A stretch of 64,000 nt of DNA from Ustulina deusta (GCA_023159155.1 JAJNNX010000006.1:682001-746000); one strand, 5' to 3'. Positions 12,804-26,241 are shown, counted from the first letter of the stretch. A program made the numbers and translations. Notes: generated by a model not told the origin, from the sequence alone.

Positions 12804-12917
12804 ATGCCTTATGTTACATTCTACTACTGTGTAAAGTCACTGTACTGGGTGGACATGGAAGATAATGCTAATATATTTAGTGTAACTGCTCCCATGGACC
12901 GTGGAATATGGCAGTAA
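12804..12917 (+). CDS. Possible small ORF (37 aa), unknown
   Basis: ATG-initiated frame of 37 codons behind a TATA box and a pyrimidine-rich leader. The product (MPYVTFYYCVKSL...) has no signal peptide or motif I recognise. It could also be the first exon of a longer gene, or chance. Transcript data would be needed to accept it. Confidence 0.2.
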   Translation: MPYVTFYYCVKSLYWVDMEDNANIFSVTAPMDRGIWQ

Positions 12918-14285
12918 CCTTGCACTGCCAGCATTGCCAGCACATCTTGGGCGATCATTGCAGGAAAGAGACGGTAAAAGTCAGTTCCCGGCACTGAAAC
13001 GACAAATGCCGTACGCTAGTCTAGTGCTTTAGCTAGAATACTAGCAGCTCATCGAAAGCCTCTCTCATATGATCTTTCGACTCTCTACTTTTCGAAACAA
13101 CCATATCCGCGCTACAGGCCGTCATGGCTTCCACCCTGTACGATTCGATTACCTTTTCTACGCTTGTACAATGTCTCTCAACCTCTGGCGACACTTTGGT
13201 CTACCCTTTCAGCATAAAAATTTCCCTACTTTCAACGAGACAACCATCAGCACCCCCTACTACCATTGTCCCGGCTTGACAATTGGAAAGAATATATCGA
13301 CAGAACTGCAAGACGGACTACAGCACGTCGCTTGAATTTTTCTAGATCTTTCATCACGATTTCAATTTTTTTGGCATATGGCCCGAAACTATGAGCTATG
13401 GATCAACACGACAGTTCTATAACGACCAAGACAATCTTTTTGTCATTTCCTATTTCATTATGTCCTGTACTGAGAAGCACTCGTGTTCCCGGTTGTATTA
13501 CTTTCCTATTGTCAAAGACTTCTTGGCTCTATAGCAATTGAATTGAATTATTAGTCCCCCTAAACAAGCATCTGCTTCATGTGTCCTAAATGTGAATAAA
13601 TGTTTCTTCGGGATTTGACGAATCATAGACTGTGAATTCTTTGATGTAGTGCATATCATTCACGTGGCAGTTGAGTAATGCAAGCGTGCACCCTATTCAG
13701 GCGATAAACTAGTAGTCTATCTCAATGCAACCGGAACCAATCGTGTCGCCTTACCCAGCCCTAGGCTTGTGACCGAAATCTTACTTAGCATCACTTGTTT
13801 TACCTTGCTAGTCACATGCCTGACTTTTGATGCGGCAATAGTCCTTGATTCGTTCGAATATTGTTGCGGCGCAGCATCTGGATTCTGGTTGGCTGCAAGT
13901 GTCTATAAGCTTTACCGAATATCTAGATAGATGCATCTCTAGACGACGGATCTATCCTTCTCGCGTGGCAGCCACTTAAAACCTATATCGGAAAATAAAG
14001 CTATAGGCAAATTTCGCCCAGCCACAAATGCAAGACCAAAACCTGCCAGGAATTGGACCCTCGCAACGGGCGTTTTCCAGCTGACTGTCGTTGGGGCGTG
14101 AAGTCTATTGGTCCGAAATTCTGCTGAAATGCCTGGCGACCCTCCCCTCCATGTCATCATCGAGCATTTTACTACCTACCTAATGTAGATTGTATTATAT
14201 TGAAACCAATAGCACCACCCTCGCCTAACTGTCATGGTCGGACTAGACTCCCGGGACTAACCAACACAGCCGCAACGTAGCATCA
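12918..14285. other. Intergenic, nothing recognised
   Basis: No ORF with family resemblance between the small ORF and the 3' end of the protease pseudogene. A+T content is moderate and not RIP-like. Confidence 0.5.
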
Positions 14286-15700
14286 TTAATTTTTACGAAT
14301 AACCGCACGCTGTCCTGACGGACTACCATTGAAAGCTAAGGCGTTAGCCGTGCCGCCTGGTACACCAGTTAGTACGCCTTGCGTGGAGAGCCCCTTGATG
14401 CGGCCGCATAAAGCCATCGGATCTTGTTCACCCTCGAGACACAAGAGATAAGCACCAAAACCTGCAACAACGGGGCTGGATGCTGACTTTCCTGAGGCTG
14501 TAGTCTGGATTCATATGACTCGCCAATATAAGCCACTTTAGAATCTCGAAGGACCCGTTCCCAGAATTTGAGGAAGGGATGCGATAAAATTACCGGTCCG
14601 CCTTCATATTACGTGCTCTCGATATTGGTACCCGAGGCCCAAAATGTCGACCACGGAACCGCAGGTGCTGGATTCTGCCTTGGCATCATTCTCGTCGCTT
14701 GCGGAGACAATGCACACAGCCGGCGAGGTGCTCTCAGCGTCAGCATTGTCGTTGCCTGACGCGACTGGGACGAACGCTACAATACGCGAAACCAATTATC
14801 GCCATTTTTGAGCGTGATTTGCAGGTATCTCAGAAATGCCCAAAGCAGCTAAACCAAGAAGATGGCTTCGAGAACCACCTACTGCCCGCATTTGCTGGAG
14901 CAGCTACAGCATCGTTACTAACTTGACTCCTTCCACTACCAAGCGATAAGTTGGCGACGGCACCCTTCGCACAGTCTCGAGTCGGCGCATCCTACGCGAC
15001 CCAGTCAATGGCGGCAACAATGTTGTTTCCGTCTGCCGTGCCATCGTTTTTAGACACTTTAACGGCAAGCAGTTGCGTCTTCTTGGCTGCACCGTAGGAG
15101 TTTGAGCCAACGATTCCCGCGATGAAAGTTCCGTGATCTGCGCCGTCGATGTTCCCGCCATTGGCGAGATTGGCAGCCGAAGATGCTCGCCCACCAAAAT
15201 CGGCGTGATCAATCTGGATAGCCGGTATCAATCACATATGTACACAGGTTCCGTCGCCGTCTGAAACAACTCGGACGTAGTTGTGATCTCCATTGCCTCG
15301 ATGGGAGAGATCCGAGCAACGCTATAGGTGCGTTCTCCTGCGTGATGTACTCGTTCAGGTAGACCTTTCAGTCTTCCTGCATGTACTCGACCAAGGCCGC
15401 CGATCAGAGTCTCTTAGATTAGAGCAATAAGTTTGAACCCTTCTTGCATGAGGATTGGCTCTCCATGAGTCGAGCGAAGCCGCATCGAGTGCTCCAGAGA
15501 AGCCTTTGAAGCTCGGTGCGCTATATACATGTCTGGCGTCGCTTATATGGGCAGTTAAAGTATTGTCCGCGTCTGCTGCGACGAAACCATCCCTCATCTT
15601 GACAATATACATACCAGGAACTTGATGTTCGTCCGCTATCCGCATGAGTGGTGCTGTTCCATTCTTCTCGGGCACCGACCTCGCTGTAGCGAGAGGTGCT
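14286..15700 (-). pseudogene. Subtilisin-like (proteinase K/S8A) secreted serine protease, degenerate
   Basis: Family order is preserved across different reading frames. The inhibitor I9 prodomain (VPGMYIVKMRDGF...) is at about 15440-15650. Catalytic Asp in YVIDTG lies near 15220. IDHADFGGRA and the catalytic His in DHGTFIAG lie at about 15110-15220, then LLAVKV and AAIDWVA. A TAG stop follows at 14992-14994 before CAKGAVANLSLG. The oxyanion segment SGNDNADA is near 14750. The catalytic-Ser segment (SGKSASSPVVAG, normally SGTSMASPHVAG) is near 14490, and the C-terminus ends at TAA 14286. At least three frame changes plus the stop rule out a single splice model. Key motifs are also eroded (DGNGHGTH to DGADHGTF). 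No clear signal peptide is readable at the N-terminus. An inactivated extracellular protease gene, broken by ordinary decay rather than heavy RIP. Confidence 0.88.
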
Positions 15701-18700
15701 ATGGTAGTCTAACATAGGAATGGCCTGGGATACATGTTGACAGTATCTCGAGTTCTTCCAACCATTGCCCGATGCGAGGGAACGAGACTAGCTTATACTG
15801 TCTTTCAGTTCTACCCTGATGGATCGGCACTAGGTATTTTTATACATATCGCCCATGCTACGTGTATGTAGTAAGGCCATGATGGCAGTTTGCGTGGAAT
15901 ATCTTTTCTTGCACGTGATATCCCTTGAAATCTCATGGTAATTAGAAAGAGGTTGTTGGGAGATCTGGGGTGCAGATCACTACCCTTTCGTTCACCGTGA
16001 TGCATTTTCGCGTCCTTCATAAACCCTCCCGAATCCACTTTCCTTCCAATGGAGGCAACTTCAATCCTGATGATCGGTAACTGGAATAAAACAAAGAGAA
16101 CTTGGCAAGAACACTGTCATGGCATGCTTATACCTATAACCCTCACATCAATAAGTTATTTACGAACCTTCACTGCGTTATTATTTTTTATTTTAATGAC
16201 ACGCCCGTTCAGACCATAAGACCGCCCAGCCCCTAGTGAGAGTATACGGAGATAGCTTGTCCCAACGCCACAACCAAGCTGAGTAGAAACTCAAGATCTT
16301 GTTTCCGGTGCATATGGGTACCGGAAGCTAACAAGAGGACCTTCCAATTGTATGTCGGTAGTGTAGCTTTCGGTTTTATTAGGGTCTCCTTTCGATCACT
16401 CCAGTGATGTTGCCATACCAAATAAGCATTGACAGGCGCGATCTAACGCTTGATGCATGCCTGCTGCACATGGAGGGAAGGGATATCTACTTAAGGATGC
16501 TACTAAGAGGCTCAGAACCACTGCCACTGCATCCATCCTGCTTGGCTGCGCGGATCCTACTGTTTCCCCTTTGAATGCCTTGTAGACCATCGAACCCGAA
16601 TCGAGCGTTAGTAATTCTTACTCTGGGAAGTCAAACTATGCATGTTTGACAACATGAATGGAATATATATATTTGTAACCCTTAAAAAGCAATAGCGCAT
16701 GTCATCTGCCTTACCCGCTCCGTATGAAGGCTCTCATAAAACAAATCGCACAGGGGACTGGGTTATAAGACACTATGAATGATGCAGCGAGGTATGTAAG
16801 ACTATGGATGAGAATTACATGCGTAGGAACTTTACAGTTCATTACTATGACCATACGCTAGTAATATTTAAGGGATGATGAAATTGATACAAGGTTCATC
16901 ATGGTAATTAAGGCAGTGTATTGCAAAATAGAGTAATGAGTAAGTCTTGGAACTCTTCAGTCTAGTATTATCAGTCTAGTGGTAATATATTAGAATGGTA
17001 CATGGGTATTCGACTATATTGTTGAAGTGTAAGTTGTATTTCAAATTGTACCTAATGCCTTGAGATTCGGCAAATATTGGTACCTACCCTCACCCATGGA
17101 GATAAACTTAAATATACATTTCCGTGGTGATCATTCATTTTCAATTACTGGAGAGTAAAGAATTATTTGCGGATGATACAGTTGATTTGTCCTAATTAAC
17201 ACAACATAGCTAAGCTTATGTCACAATTCCGGCCCTACGTGTGTCTATACAGGCAACTGCAGAAAGTCAAACAACTCGACCTGTTAACATTATACTTTTG
17301 GTAGTGTAACAGATGTGCTACATTTTTGTTCTGTGACAGTGCGTCTATGCCTAGCCGTAGTATTTAGGGGGTTTCTTCGCTATATTACGATGGCGACGCA
17401 TAACTATATTACCTACAGTGGTTTCGTCGACTCACCCGAATATCTTTCATGCCGCCTGCACTAAATTTTGTTTGATATAGAAGTGAACAATGTGGGTATG
17501 CTCCGTATATAGGTACTCACCTTGCCCTAAGACAAGAAGATAAGCTAAACCTACACTTCAAACTACAATAACCAATCCGTTTAATTGGGAAACTTGTTAG
17601 TCATAATAGAACCTGGTTAAATTTAACACAATATCAAACTGAAAAAGAGTGGTAATAGTGATCTATACCGAGAGACTAGCAATGCCGATTGCGTTGACTA
17701 TGGGTATATTAGGCCTGTACAGCCACTTGTGTTTATGTAAACCCCTTCAGCCACTTACACTGAATTCACCCCATTCCAATATGCCACGCTCTGTCTCAAG
17801 CAATGTCATTGATGTAAGCATGAAGCATCTTGCACAGCCGATTCGAAAGGGGCTGAAAGGGATTTCATCGACTAATCCCAGTGATGAAATCACTCTAGAA
17901 ATATTTATGTCAATGAAGGCTCCTGGAGCCTAACTCAAACCAGCAGGAATGGTCGAATCAATGCAGCATACTAATACCGAAAAGACTACCCTCCATTAAC
18001 AATACGCTCGCTTCATACATAAGCGTTGGCTTTCGGATTCAACTTTGAAGTATCTATCTGGAGCTGGAAATACCCTATAATGTGGGAGCTTGGTACCATG
18101 ACCAAGCCGCCAAGGCGGATGAAGTACTGCTTCGCCTTCTTGGTATCTGTCTTAAAAATTGAGATAAAAGGTTTAAATAAGTGTTGTAAGTAGCCAAGCA
18201 GGTTGTGATAATGCTTTCAGTGTAGGTATTTCGCTTTTACAGGCATCTAGAACCATATCACTCAAACGAAGTCAGCCTAACCTGCGATCAGCTAGCGAAA
18301 ATGACATTAAAATATGTTAGGGGTTCAGTGAGCTGTTCTATCAAGGATATAAATAGGTACCAACAATAATTAATTGTGGAGTGTACACGATCCGGGGTAA
18401 AAGCCTCATTGTCGAATTACGTGGGGAAGGAATTCGCGCGGTTCGACACGCATTGATTAGCGAATATCGAGTTAAGGACCTCGGCGATCGTGGCTAGAAT
18501 CGGTATGCTTCGTAAGGAGCCTGTCCAAACTAAAATTACACACGAGTTAACCACAGGATTGAAGCCATGATCTAGGGAAGAGCAATGTTGAAACGAACTA
18601 CGAGGGACAGCTGAGATTGCTAGTTCCCAAAAGGTTTTAAACAGCCTTGTTATCTAAGTAGCCGCAGCTGGTGACAATATATCAGAGAGCAAAGGTAGCT

Positions 18701-21002
18701 GAGCTGATAAGGACTTTAAAGACCACGACGGGCTAGGCCTGTTCACCTCTAGAAAGGAGTCTCTGTCAACTAGTATACACTATAGTTCGTGTGCCTTGCA
18801 GATCTTAGTCCTTTTGTAGTGTAGTTTATAGTACATTAGCGCAAAGTGCGTCATATACACCTAGTAAGCACTTGGTTATTTTAAGTAGGTAACCCGGTCC
18901 TTAGTGTAGGTAATATAGACACACGATCAACCGTTCCAACGTGGACGATTGGAACTTGCACTAGTTTCCGGAAGATCGAAATCTTGCGTAAATATGTACC
19001 GCATAACGCTTAGTGTCTCAGAGTTGGCCGCTTCGAATTGTTTCAGTCTGCTAGATCTAATGTACCTATCGCCTCGGTAATAGAATACATGGGTCTCTTA
19101 GAGACCAAAGTAACCCAAGCCAAGCTGTTACCTGCTTATTCTGATTGGTGTTGCTCTAATTAATAGTGGGGATTTACCGCAGCGTAACCATTAAGATCTT
19201 TCAAAATCTCCAAAATTTAAGCTTGGCAAGGCACATCATAATATACAAACCGAGGCATAGCCAAGGGCGAAGGTATGTACCTAGTATATGTATGGTAATA
19301 GTAGCCAAATCTTTAGTACCTTCAGTGCTGCCCTCAGTCTACACTACACTATCTGAATTGAATCCCTGCCTCCTTTCGCTGAACCACATGCACTACTTGC
19401 ATAATCTGCCTTACAGTAGGTATACGATTTTTATAAAAAAAAAACAACAACCATGTTTGGGTTAAATCGAGCCATCTTCAATTATTAGTGTCACAGGTAG
19501 ACCACACAACAGAGAGATCAATAAAGAGACTTCTGTATATAATGAAGATCAGGACACGAAGGAATTTTAGAGACTTTCGCAACAAGTGCCAATTACCTAC
19601 CATACATATAAGCGCAGGATCCTTGACAATTAGCTTGTCAGTAGAATCCATAGTGGCTTGAACGAGGTGAGAGAGGAATACCTCCCTACCTCTCTGGCCT
19701 TTCTGAACACCACAACAAGTTAGCCGGCAAATGAGCTTTTTGTATGGAAGAATCACAAGTCTTACCTGCGAATCATAGATAAGCAAAAATGAAACTAGTC
19801 AGCTGCTTCACAGCTGAATTTCGACGTACTTGTACTATTTTCGATAACAACATTACGCATACTTACTAGACCTGGACACATTTTAGCGTCGCGGTCATCC
19901 AACTCACCGGTAGTAGTCTAGTGGACAAGCACCCGGAGGTTTCTGATAGGCAAACCCCTGAAGAGTGCCTGAAGGAATGCATGCGAACAGGGATAATTAC
20001 CTAGTGCTGACCCTAATGCTGGGTTCTCTCTAGGGTACCAAATGAAAGTTTCCAGGTTGAATAGGCAGTAAGTATCAAGTAACCAGCAGTCGTCAAAAAC
20101 AACGACGACCTGGTTGTTTCTTGGGGGAATAGGTTGGTTTGTAGGCTTCTTTTCTTTCCCTTCTTCAAAATCGGCTTTCTTGTGTTATATACTTATTTCA
20201 CTAAGAAGGATTTAACATCCATGCCATGTATGGTGGCATCGGGAGCGAGGAGACCAGCAGCATGAAGCAGCAAGCATAAAACTCAATCAGTGTAAATGCT
20301 TTGGTGATGGTGCGTTGTCTTGCATTGGACATGGAATACGATGCAACCCTGGGTGCTTGAGTGGCTTCCGGCTCTCCCGTTATTGCATCCGAAAAGTTGA
20401 ATAATGCAAGAACGAACGTGCGATGAAGTCCAAAGATTGTTGTCTTGAATACTATGGGTATAAGAAGAGTCAATCTTCTATCAACTAGGTAGCATACCGT
20501 AGGTTCGGAAAATACAGGCACATGCGAGATCGATAATAGAGTCGAGTGGACACCGCCATCAGCTTCGCGAACCGCTTTAGCGTCCCAAGAAACTGAAATC
20601 GGACCCTTACTATTCTAGTGTAGTTCGTCTATCCTCTCTATCCTCTGTCTACACTAAGTAGATAGTGCAGTGCATCCATTAGTGTTGACAGACGCTCTGA
20701 TACCTCTCTGCACGTTCCTTGGCGGACGCCCCGTGCCGCGGCGTCGAGATCTACTGGGTTAGGGCGCTCATGTCATACGGAACATATGTAGTCAGCGGCC
20801 CCCAGCCAGCCAGAGGATCCAATTCTCGCATCTTATTACCTCGATATTGATTACAGAGCCGCACGCCGCTTGAGGAGTTGCCTGGGTCTGGTCTCGCCCT
20901 CTCTGTCTTCTTTGTGAGGGCAAACGGTGCCAACAACAACCTCCAGCTGCCAATCGATGGGAAGGTCGGCTAATTGTTGGAGTCGTCAAGAATCGGCTCG
21001 CC
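15701..21002. other. Gene-poor region, nothing recognised
   Basis: About 5.3 kb of unique, moderately A+T-rich sequence. Short ORFs only, none with a motif or family resemblance. I see no long repeats or transposon ends in it. Confidence 0.5.
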
Positions 21003-22570
21003 ATGTCCGCTCCCGTCCTTCCCACTGAGTCACCGTTACCGCGTCCTCCGCCCGGGCCGACGTATGTGACAGTTCATCCAACTGAGTTGTCTTTCAGACT
21101 ATTTGTTGCGAGCGTCGTCATCGTGTTTCTCGTGCTGGTCACCCTCGTCCTCCGTGTGGTATCACGCTTCTACATAGCTCTGAAACTTGGCTGGGACGAT
21201 GCATTTGTTTTCACCGCCTCGATATTCTCCTTCGGGCAAACGGTCCTGTTTGCACTTTGTACGTCTACCACTCTTTCGTGTCGACCGAGATGGAAACAAT
21301 GGGTATCCTAACACGGCGTCTCAAGTGGTATTTGGCGGTTTAGGTCATCATGCCATGACAGTCCCAGCTCCGAATCAGTTTTCAATCCCCAAGGTGCGTC
21401 ACTTTACGGCTCACAAACTCCCAGTGTGGTCGCTTTCCGTAATCCAATAACGGGATTTATTGAAACTCATTACGGCACTAGGTTCTCTTCAGCTTTGAAC
21501 TCTTGCACATTGTCAGCTTGAATCTGGGTAAATTGAGCGCCCTCTTCTTCTACTTGAAGTTATTCAGCAGCAAATCCGTCGCTAGAATTACGAGATGGTG
21601 TATAATCGCAGTCTCACTTGGAACCACCGGCTTGATTTTATGGCAGTTTCTCTTCTGCCACCCTCTCTCGAAAATGTGGGAATGGGATGGACTTGAAACT
21701 TGTGGTGATCGAGTACGTGAATGTCCTAACCCCCAAGCCCTTTCGCTCTCCTCGACGGTTTTCTGGCCAGCGGTGTCGAGTTCAATCTTTATTTGAGACT
21801 TCTTCTAACAGTAAATATATAGCAACCATTGTATGTGGCTGTTTGCGTCTGGTCCATCTTCACCGATCTGCTGGTGCTAGTTGTGCCTCTACCTATTATC
21901 TGGAGGTTGAAAATGGAACGCACTCAGAAGTTTCGACTCTCTTGGCTATTTGCGGCGGGTTTGAGGTAAATTCCTGCCAGATTACGCCCCCATACAAACA
22001 TCTGAGTCGCTAACGGAGCTGATTAACCATAGTGTAACCGCAACATCTGTCGTTCGTCTCGCCTATATTGTCACCATCAATTATCATGATGACTTCTCAT
22101 TCCACAGCGTTCCTTCCACTTTCCTGGCATTTTTGGAGCCACCCATAACAATACTCTGTGTCAGTCTTCCGATGTTATACTCGTTTTTCGCCAAAGTGTG
22201 GGCTAGCAATAAAAGTCGTAATGCCTCTACTCCACACGGCGGGCCGCCTCAATCGTATACATACGGCTCAAGCTTCGTACGCCGCGTCGATGCGCAAAAG
22301 CGCAGCTTTACCCCGCTTGCGACGAATACACTAGACCCGTTCGAACTTACCGAGATACGCGGCACCCAGCGTCAGGTGAAGGTCTCGGTTGATAAACAAG
22401 GTAGAGCAAACCGGACGATGCGTTCGATGGGGAAAAGTATAGACCAAGACGCCGATTCGAGCAGCGGATCAGAGGCTGGGTTAGTAGAACCCGTGTCGCA
22501 TGTAAGCAATCAGCAAAACGGTGGTATAATGGTGTCAAAGAACTTTACGGTCTCTGTATCGCGCGAATGA
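21003..22570 (+). CDS. Fungal rhodopsin-like seven-helix integral membrane protein (Pth11/SAT4-related superfamily)
   Basis: Five exons (21003-21258, 21326-21393, 21482-21712, 21823-21965, 22033-22570) sum to exactly 411 codons. N-terminal extracellular-type segment, then seven hydrophobic helices: about 31-52, a second just before GLGHH (residue 92 on), then the FELLHIVSLNLGKLSALFFYLKLF segment, IIAVSLGTTGLILWQFLFC, the YVAVCVWSIFTDLLVLVVPLPIIWRLK helix, LSWLFAAGLSVTATSVVRL, and FLEPPITILCVSLPML. The LP(L/I)P-x-(I/L)W motif, the paired Cys in FLFCHPL and LETCGDR, and the E-P-P-I/C segment are hallmarks of this superfamily. The C-terminal 110 residues are hydrophilic and Ser-rich. No CFEM domain is present. 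Members act as putative plasma-membrane receptors; the ligand is unknown. Confidence 0.85.
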
Positions 22571-25085
22571 GGATTATGTAATTGATTGTATATAGGAGCG
22601 CTGGGGCTGCACGTACAGATACTACTGTCTAGTTTATGATTTGGGTTGATTTGGGTTTATTCCAATAATGTATATTATTACAAGAGGACAGCATTTGGTG
22701 CCGGGCCCTAGACATGAGATACCCACGAAATAGAACGAGGAACATATTTATAGACATTCTTATTATGCCTTGGCCAGCAATAACGAAAACTCGCATCAGG
22801 AGGATGAATAGGGATTGCCCGAGCGGGGAGCTTAGGAAGCAACCTTCGAGAAGAAGGCCGAAATGCCTTCCTTCGACTCGCCAATACCATCGTGATCTAT
22901 GAAGCAATCGGACAGAGAACGGCGAACAAAAAGGCTCGGAACACCAGGTAAGTGCCCTTCTACAGCTACGCGTAGCGTAGAGGTGTGAATGCTGGAGTCG
23001 AGCGAGTCCGACCGACTACATATTGACGAGGACACAGCGATACCTCCTGCGATGTCTGGCGTTACTACAAGCATCCGTGGGTATCGGAACGATATGCCAC
23101 CTTTTGCTCTTAGCGCTTCGAGTCTCGTTGAAAGTCCCGGTCGACTTGTAGTGTTGAAGTCCATTGAGGACGAGCTAGCCCCAAGTTCCCAATCTAGGAG
23201 CACATCTTCTACCATTGTAGATGAAGGTGCGGATAATGAGGCCCAGGAGCTATTAGTTCCGGTAAACCAGCGAGCCGATGATGACTTTCTCACCGTTGAC
23301 GGATTGACCAATGAGTCGACGCCACCAGCTCACCCGGCAATATTTCCAACACCAGCACCTCCTTCACCTCACTCATTTTCATTTTCTTGCGAGTTCGCTA
23401 CTCCTTTTAGCGTATGAAGGTTTCAATGGCAAGCGCCTCCCTTTCTTTCGCCTTTTTCAATCTTCGATCCATTCTCTTCCCAAACACCACCGCCTAGCCC
23501 TCCTCAAAATAGACCACTTCTTCCTGGTCTACCCTTCTCCCTTCCAGGTGCTCTTCACCAAGAGACTTGGCCCCTCTTACCCGATCAAACTCCACGGCTA
23601 TCCTCGTTTACTGAGCTAGTAGAATAAATAAATAGCTTTCCAGGCTCGCATTTTACAGGGAAAACTAGCTCTTCGACACGTCGTCTCCCACTGGAGTTGT
23701 CGAAAGTATCAACGAGAGGTTTGAAAGGTTCTACACGTTAGAGGCGGGAACCGCTGGGCTCGTGGAACTCACTCTTCGGGACGGTCATTGACGCACAGTT
23801 ATTGTAATGCCTCATGAAATTAAACTATCTCGCTATTGGAAAAAGTACATACCGGGGGAATGCGTATATTGCCCCTCACAGTGGGTTCCGTGTCAATCAC
23901 CCATCTCTTCTACAGCGTCGCTAGCCCAACCAATGCCCCAACAGAACCAGCAGACCATTGTTTGTTTCCCTAAACTAAAAAGTTACGCATGACTCCGATG
24001 CTGAAAACGTGTCAACCTATATTATACTACTTCAGAGTCATATTACTTCTTCATAATATCTTAGTAAATGTTTCGTCATTAAATATTCACAGATTATAAT
24101 TGATAATATACTTAGGTTTATGTAGTTAATTGCACGCGGAAGCTTGTACCAACTTAACCGGGATACAGAAAATGTAGGGATCCAGGCTTCAGCTGAGAAC
24201 GCCACTAAGTACCTACTAGTAAGTAAGCAGTTGGCTGCTACCTAGGTATCTAAGTAGCTCAGAAGCCTCCCTGCATCTTCCTCCCCACCTCTTTCCCACC
24301 AACCCAACATCAACCAGTCACTATCTAGACTAGTCTAGTTTATCCCCAAACTCAGAAACAGTTTACCCCGCGATGGGGTTGTCAACCATCATACCGAGAT
24401 CATCAGGCATCATCAGGTATCAGTATGTTCTCGTATGCTGTCTCTTATTCTTAAACATTCCCGTGCCTAAATGTCAGGACCTCTGTACATGTGGGAGGTG
24501 GAAGACACTTGTTGTTGCGCAAGGGTCTTTCTTTCTAAGACATCTCTGTTGTGGGGTTCGTGACAATACATACCTATTCCACATTCGCGGATGCGAACGC
24601 CTTCATCCCCGCAGCTGAATGGGCTACCAATATCTGCGGATAGTAGCATAATGCCGTACGAGAAAGCAAACAGAAAGAGTACCTATTGTATTTGGTATGC
24701 TGTACCAGAGATCGGGTATTTACAATATCCGACCCAGAGAATTCCGAAGCTGCCAACGCCGATCCGGAATAATCTTCTCCCCCGCATCTGAAGAACTGCT
24801 AGTCTTTTAACTTTAATTCCTTAATTCCTTAGACAACTGCCGATTCCGAAGAGGCCATAGCGGAACTATGCTGATGACCGAGAATTACATAAGTGGCAAG
24901 TAAACAATGCTCTCCGGCCATCACCTCGGGGAGTTAGAGTTGTTCGGTGCTATCGGATAAGTAGAGGACGTAGGTAGCCCATCCCTTGCTTCGTTACTAC
25001 TTAATCGGGCCCTCGTTTTGTCTGCATCTGCTCCAACCATCTATCTCACTGCATACGTCGTATCAGATCGCATCACAGCTTCAAC
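22571..25085. other. Region between membrane protein and dioxygenase; includes unresolved locus
   Basis: Apart from the unresolved ORF pair at 22832-23622, nothing recognisable. 23650-25085 contains only short ORFs and several TAGGTA/CTAAGTA motifs around 24200-24260. Confidence 0.4.
22832..23622. other. Unresolved locus with overlapping antisense ORFs, possibly a broken gene
   Basis: The minus strand is open for about 163 codons (22832 to about 23323; no ATG near its 5' end) and ends in a plausible C-terminus (GVPSLFVRRSLSDCF...FFSKVAS). On the plus strand, ATG 22989 opens 142 codons to TGA 23415-23417. The same frame then runs on, rich in Pro and Ser (PPFLSPFSIFDPFSS, TPPPSPPQNRP), to TAA 23620-23622, so a single TGA interrupts a 630-nt frame. 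I recognise no family on either strand. Either strand could carry a gene remnant; the plus-strand TGA could be a CGA-to-TGA change. Confidence 0.25.
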
Positions 25086-26241
25086 ATGGCTGCTCCAGAC
25101 AAGGTATCGGTACCAGCGTTGCTAGACCTAACCATCGACAATATCACGCCGAATACGGTCAAAATCAACTCTCAAAGTAGTGACCGTCGTCTGACGTATT
25201 TGATGGAACGCTTGGTCACGCACATTCACGACTTTGCCAGAGAAACTCGTATCAGCACCGAGGAGTGGATGGCCGGGCTCAACTTCCTGGTGCAGTGTGG
25301 TCAGATCAGCAGCGATGTCCGCCATGTAAGTCTCTGTAGCGCAATCTATTTCAAAACTGGCCTTGAAACGAGCTTAATTTGTGAAATTGAAAGTGACTGA
25401 TGCGGCCTCTCAACTAGGAATTTGTTATGCTATCCGACATCCTGGGTCTTTCCCTCTTAGTGGATAGTATTAACCACCCGAAGCCACCGAACACGACTGA
25501 AGGTTCGGTACTGGGACCGTTCCATACGCACGACGCACCGACGCTAGACCACGGCGCAAATATGTCTTCGGATCCTCAGGGAGAGCCACTTTTGTGCATC
25601 TGTACGGTAAAAGATACGAATGGGAAGCCGATTGAAGGTGTGAAGATCGATATATGGGAGACTGATAGTACCGGGCACTATGATGTTCAACATTCGGATC
25701 GGAGCGAGCCAACTGAGCGTTGCATCATGCTGAGTGGCGCTGATGGAGATTTTTGGTTCAAGTGTATTTTGCCTGTCAGCTACCCCATCCCGCATGATGG
25801 GCCAGTCGGCAAGCTGCTGGGAAAATTGAACAGACACCCCTGGAGACCAGCGCACTTACACTTCATGATGGAGAAGAAGGGTTGTGATCATTTGATTACG
25901 TGAGTTGGGCACCTGGCTCCGGAGGCCTCAGCCTGTTGCGACGTATCAAAACTGACTTTTACGAATCCAGCTCGCTATACATGCGCGGCGACCCCTACGA
26001 GACATCCGATGCCGTATTTGGTGTGAAGAAGAGTCTGATCGTGGAGCCACAAAAAATAGATAGCACCACGGCGAAGGAGTACGGCGTACCCGAGGGTAGC
26101 TGGATTCTAAAGCACGATTTCGTGTTGACGACCGACCAAGAGACCGCGAGCTTGAGGGATCAGCTTGCGATAGAAGCCCTTAAGCGCCAAGGGCTCAACT
26201 TGAAGCTCGTCGACCATCTACCTGTGCCGGATCTTGATTGA
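25086..26241 (+). CDS. Intradiol ring-cleavage dioxygenase (catechol / hydroxyquinol 1,2-dioxygenase type)
   Basis: Non-haem Fe(III) enzyme that opens catecholic rings between the hydroxyls, feeding the 3-oxoadipate pathway. Three exons (25086-25325, 25418-25899, 25971-26241) give 330 residues, normal for the cytosolic family. The N-terminal helical dimerisation domain spans about residues 20-100, then the catalytic beta-sandwich. All four iron ligands are present: Tyr168 (STGHYDV), Tyr202 (VSYPIPHDGPVG), His226 and His228 (RPAHLHF). The last intron starts GTGAGT and ends CCAG and restores LITSLYMRGDPYE. No signal peptide, so intracellular. The C-terminal YETSDAVFGVKKSL segment is typical of hydroxyquinol/catechol dioxygenases. 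The exact substrate cannot be read from the sequence. Neighbours give no aromatic-degradation cluster in this window. Confidence 0.95.
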
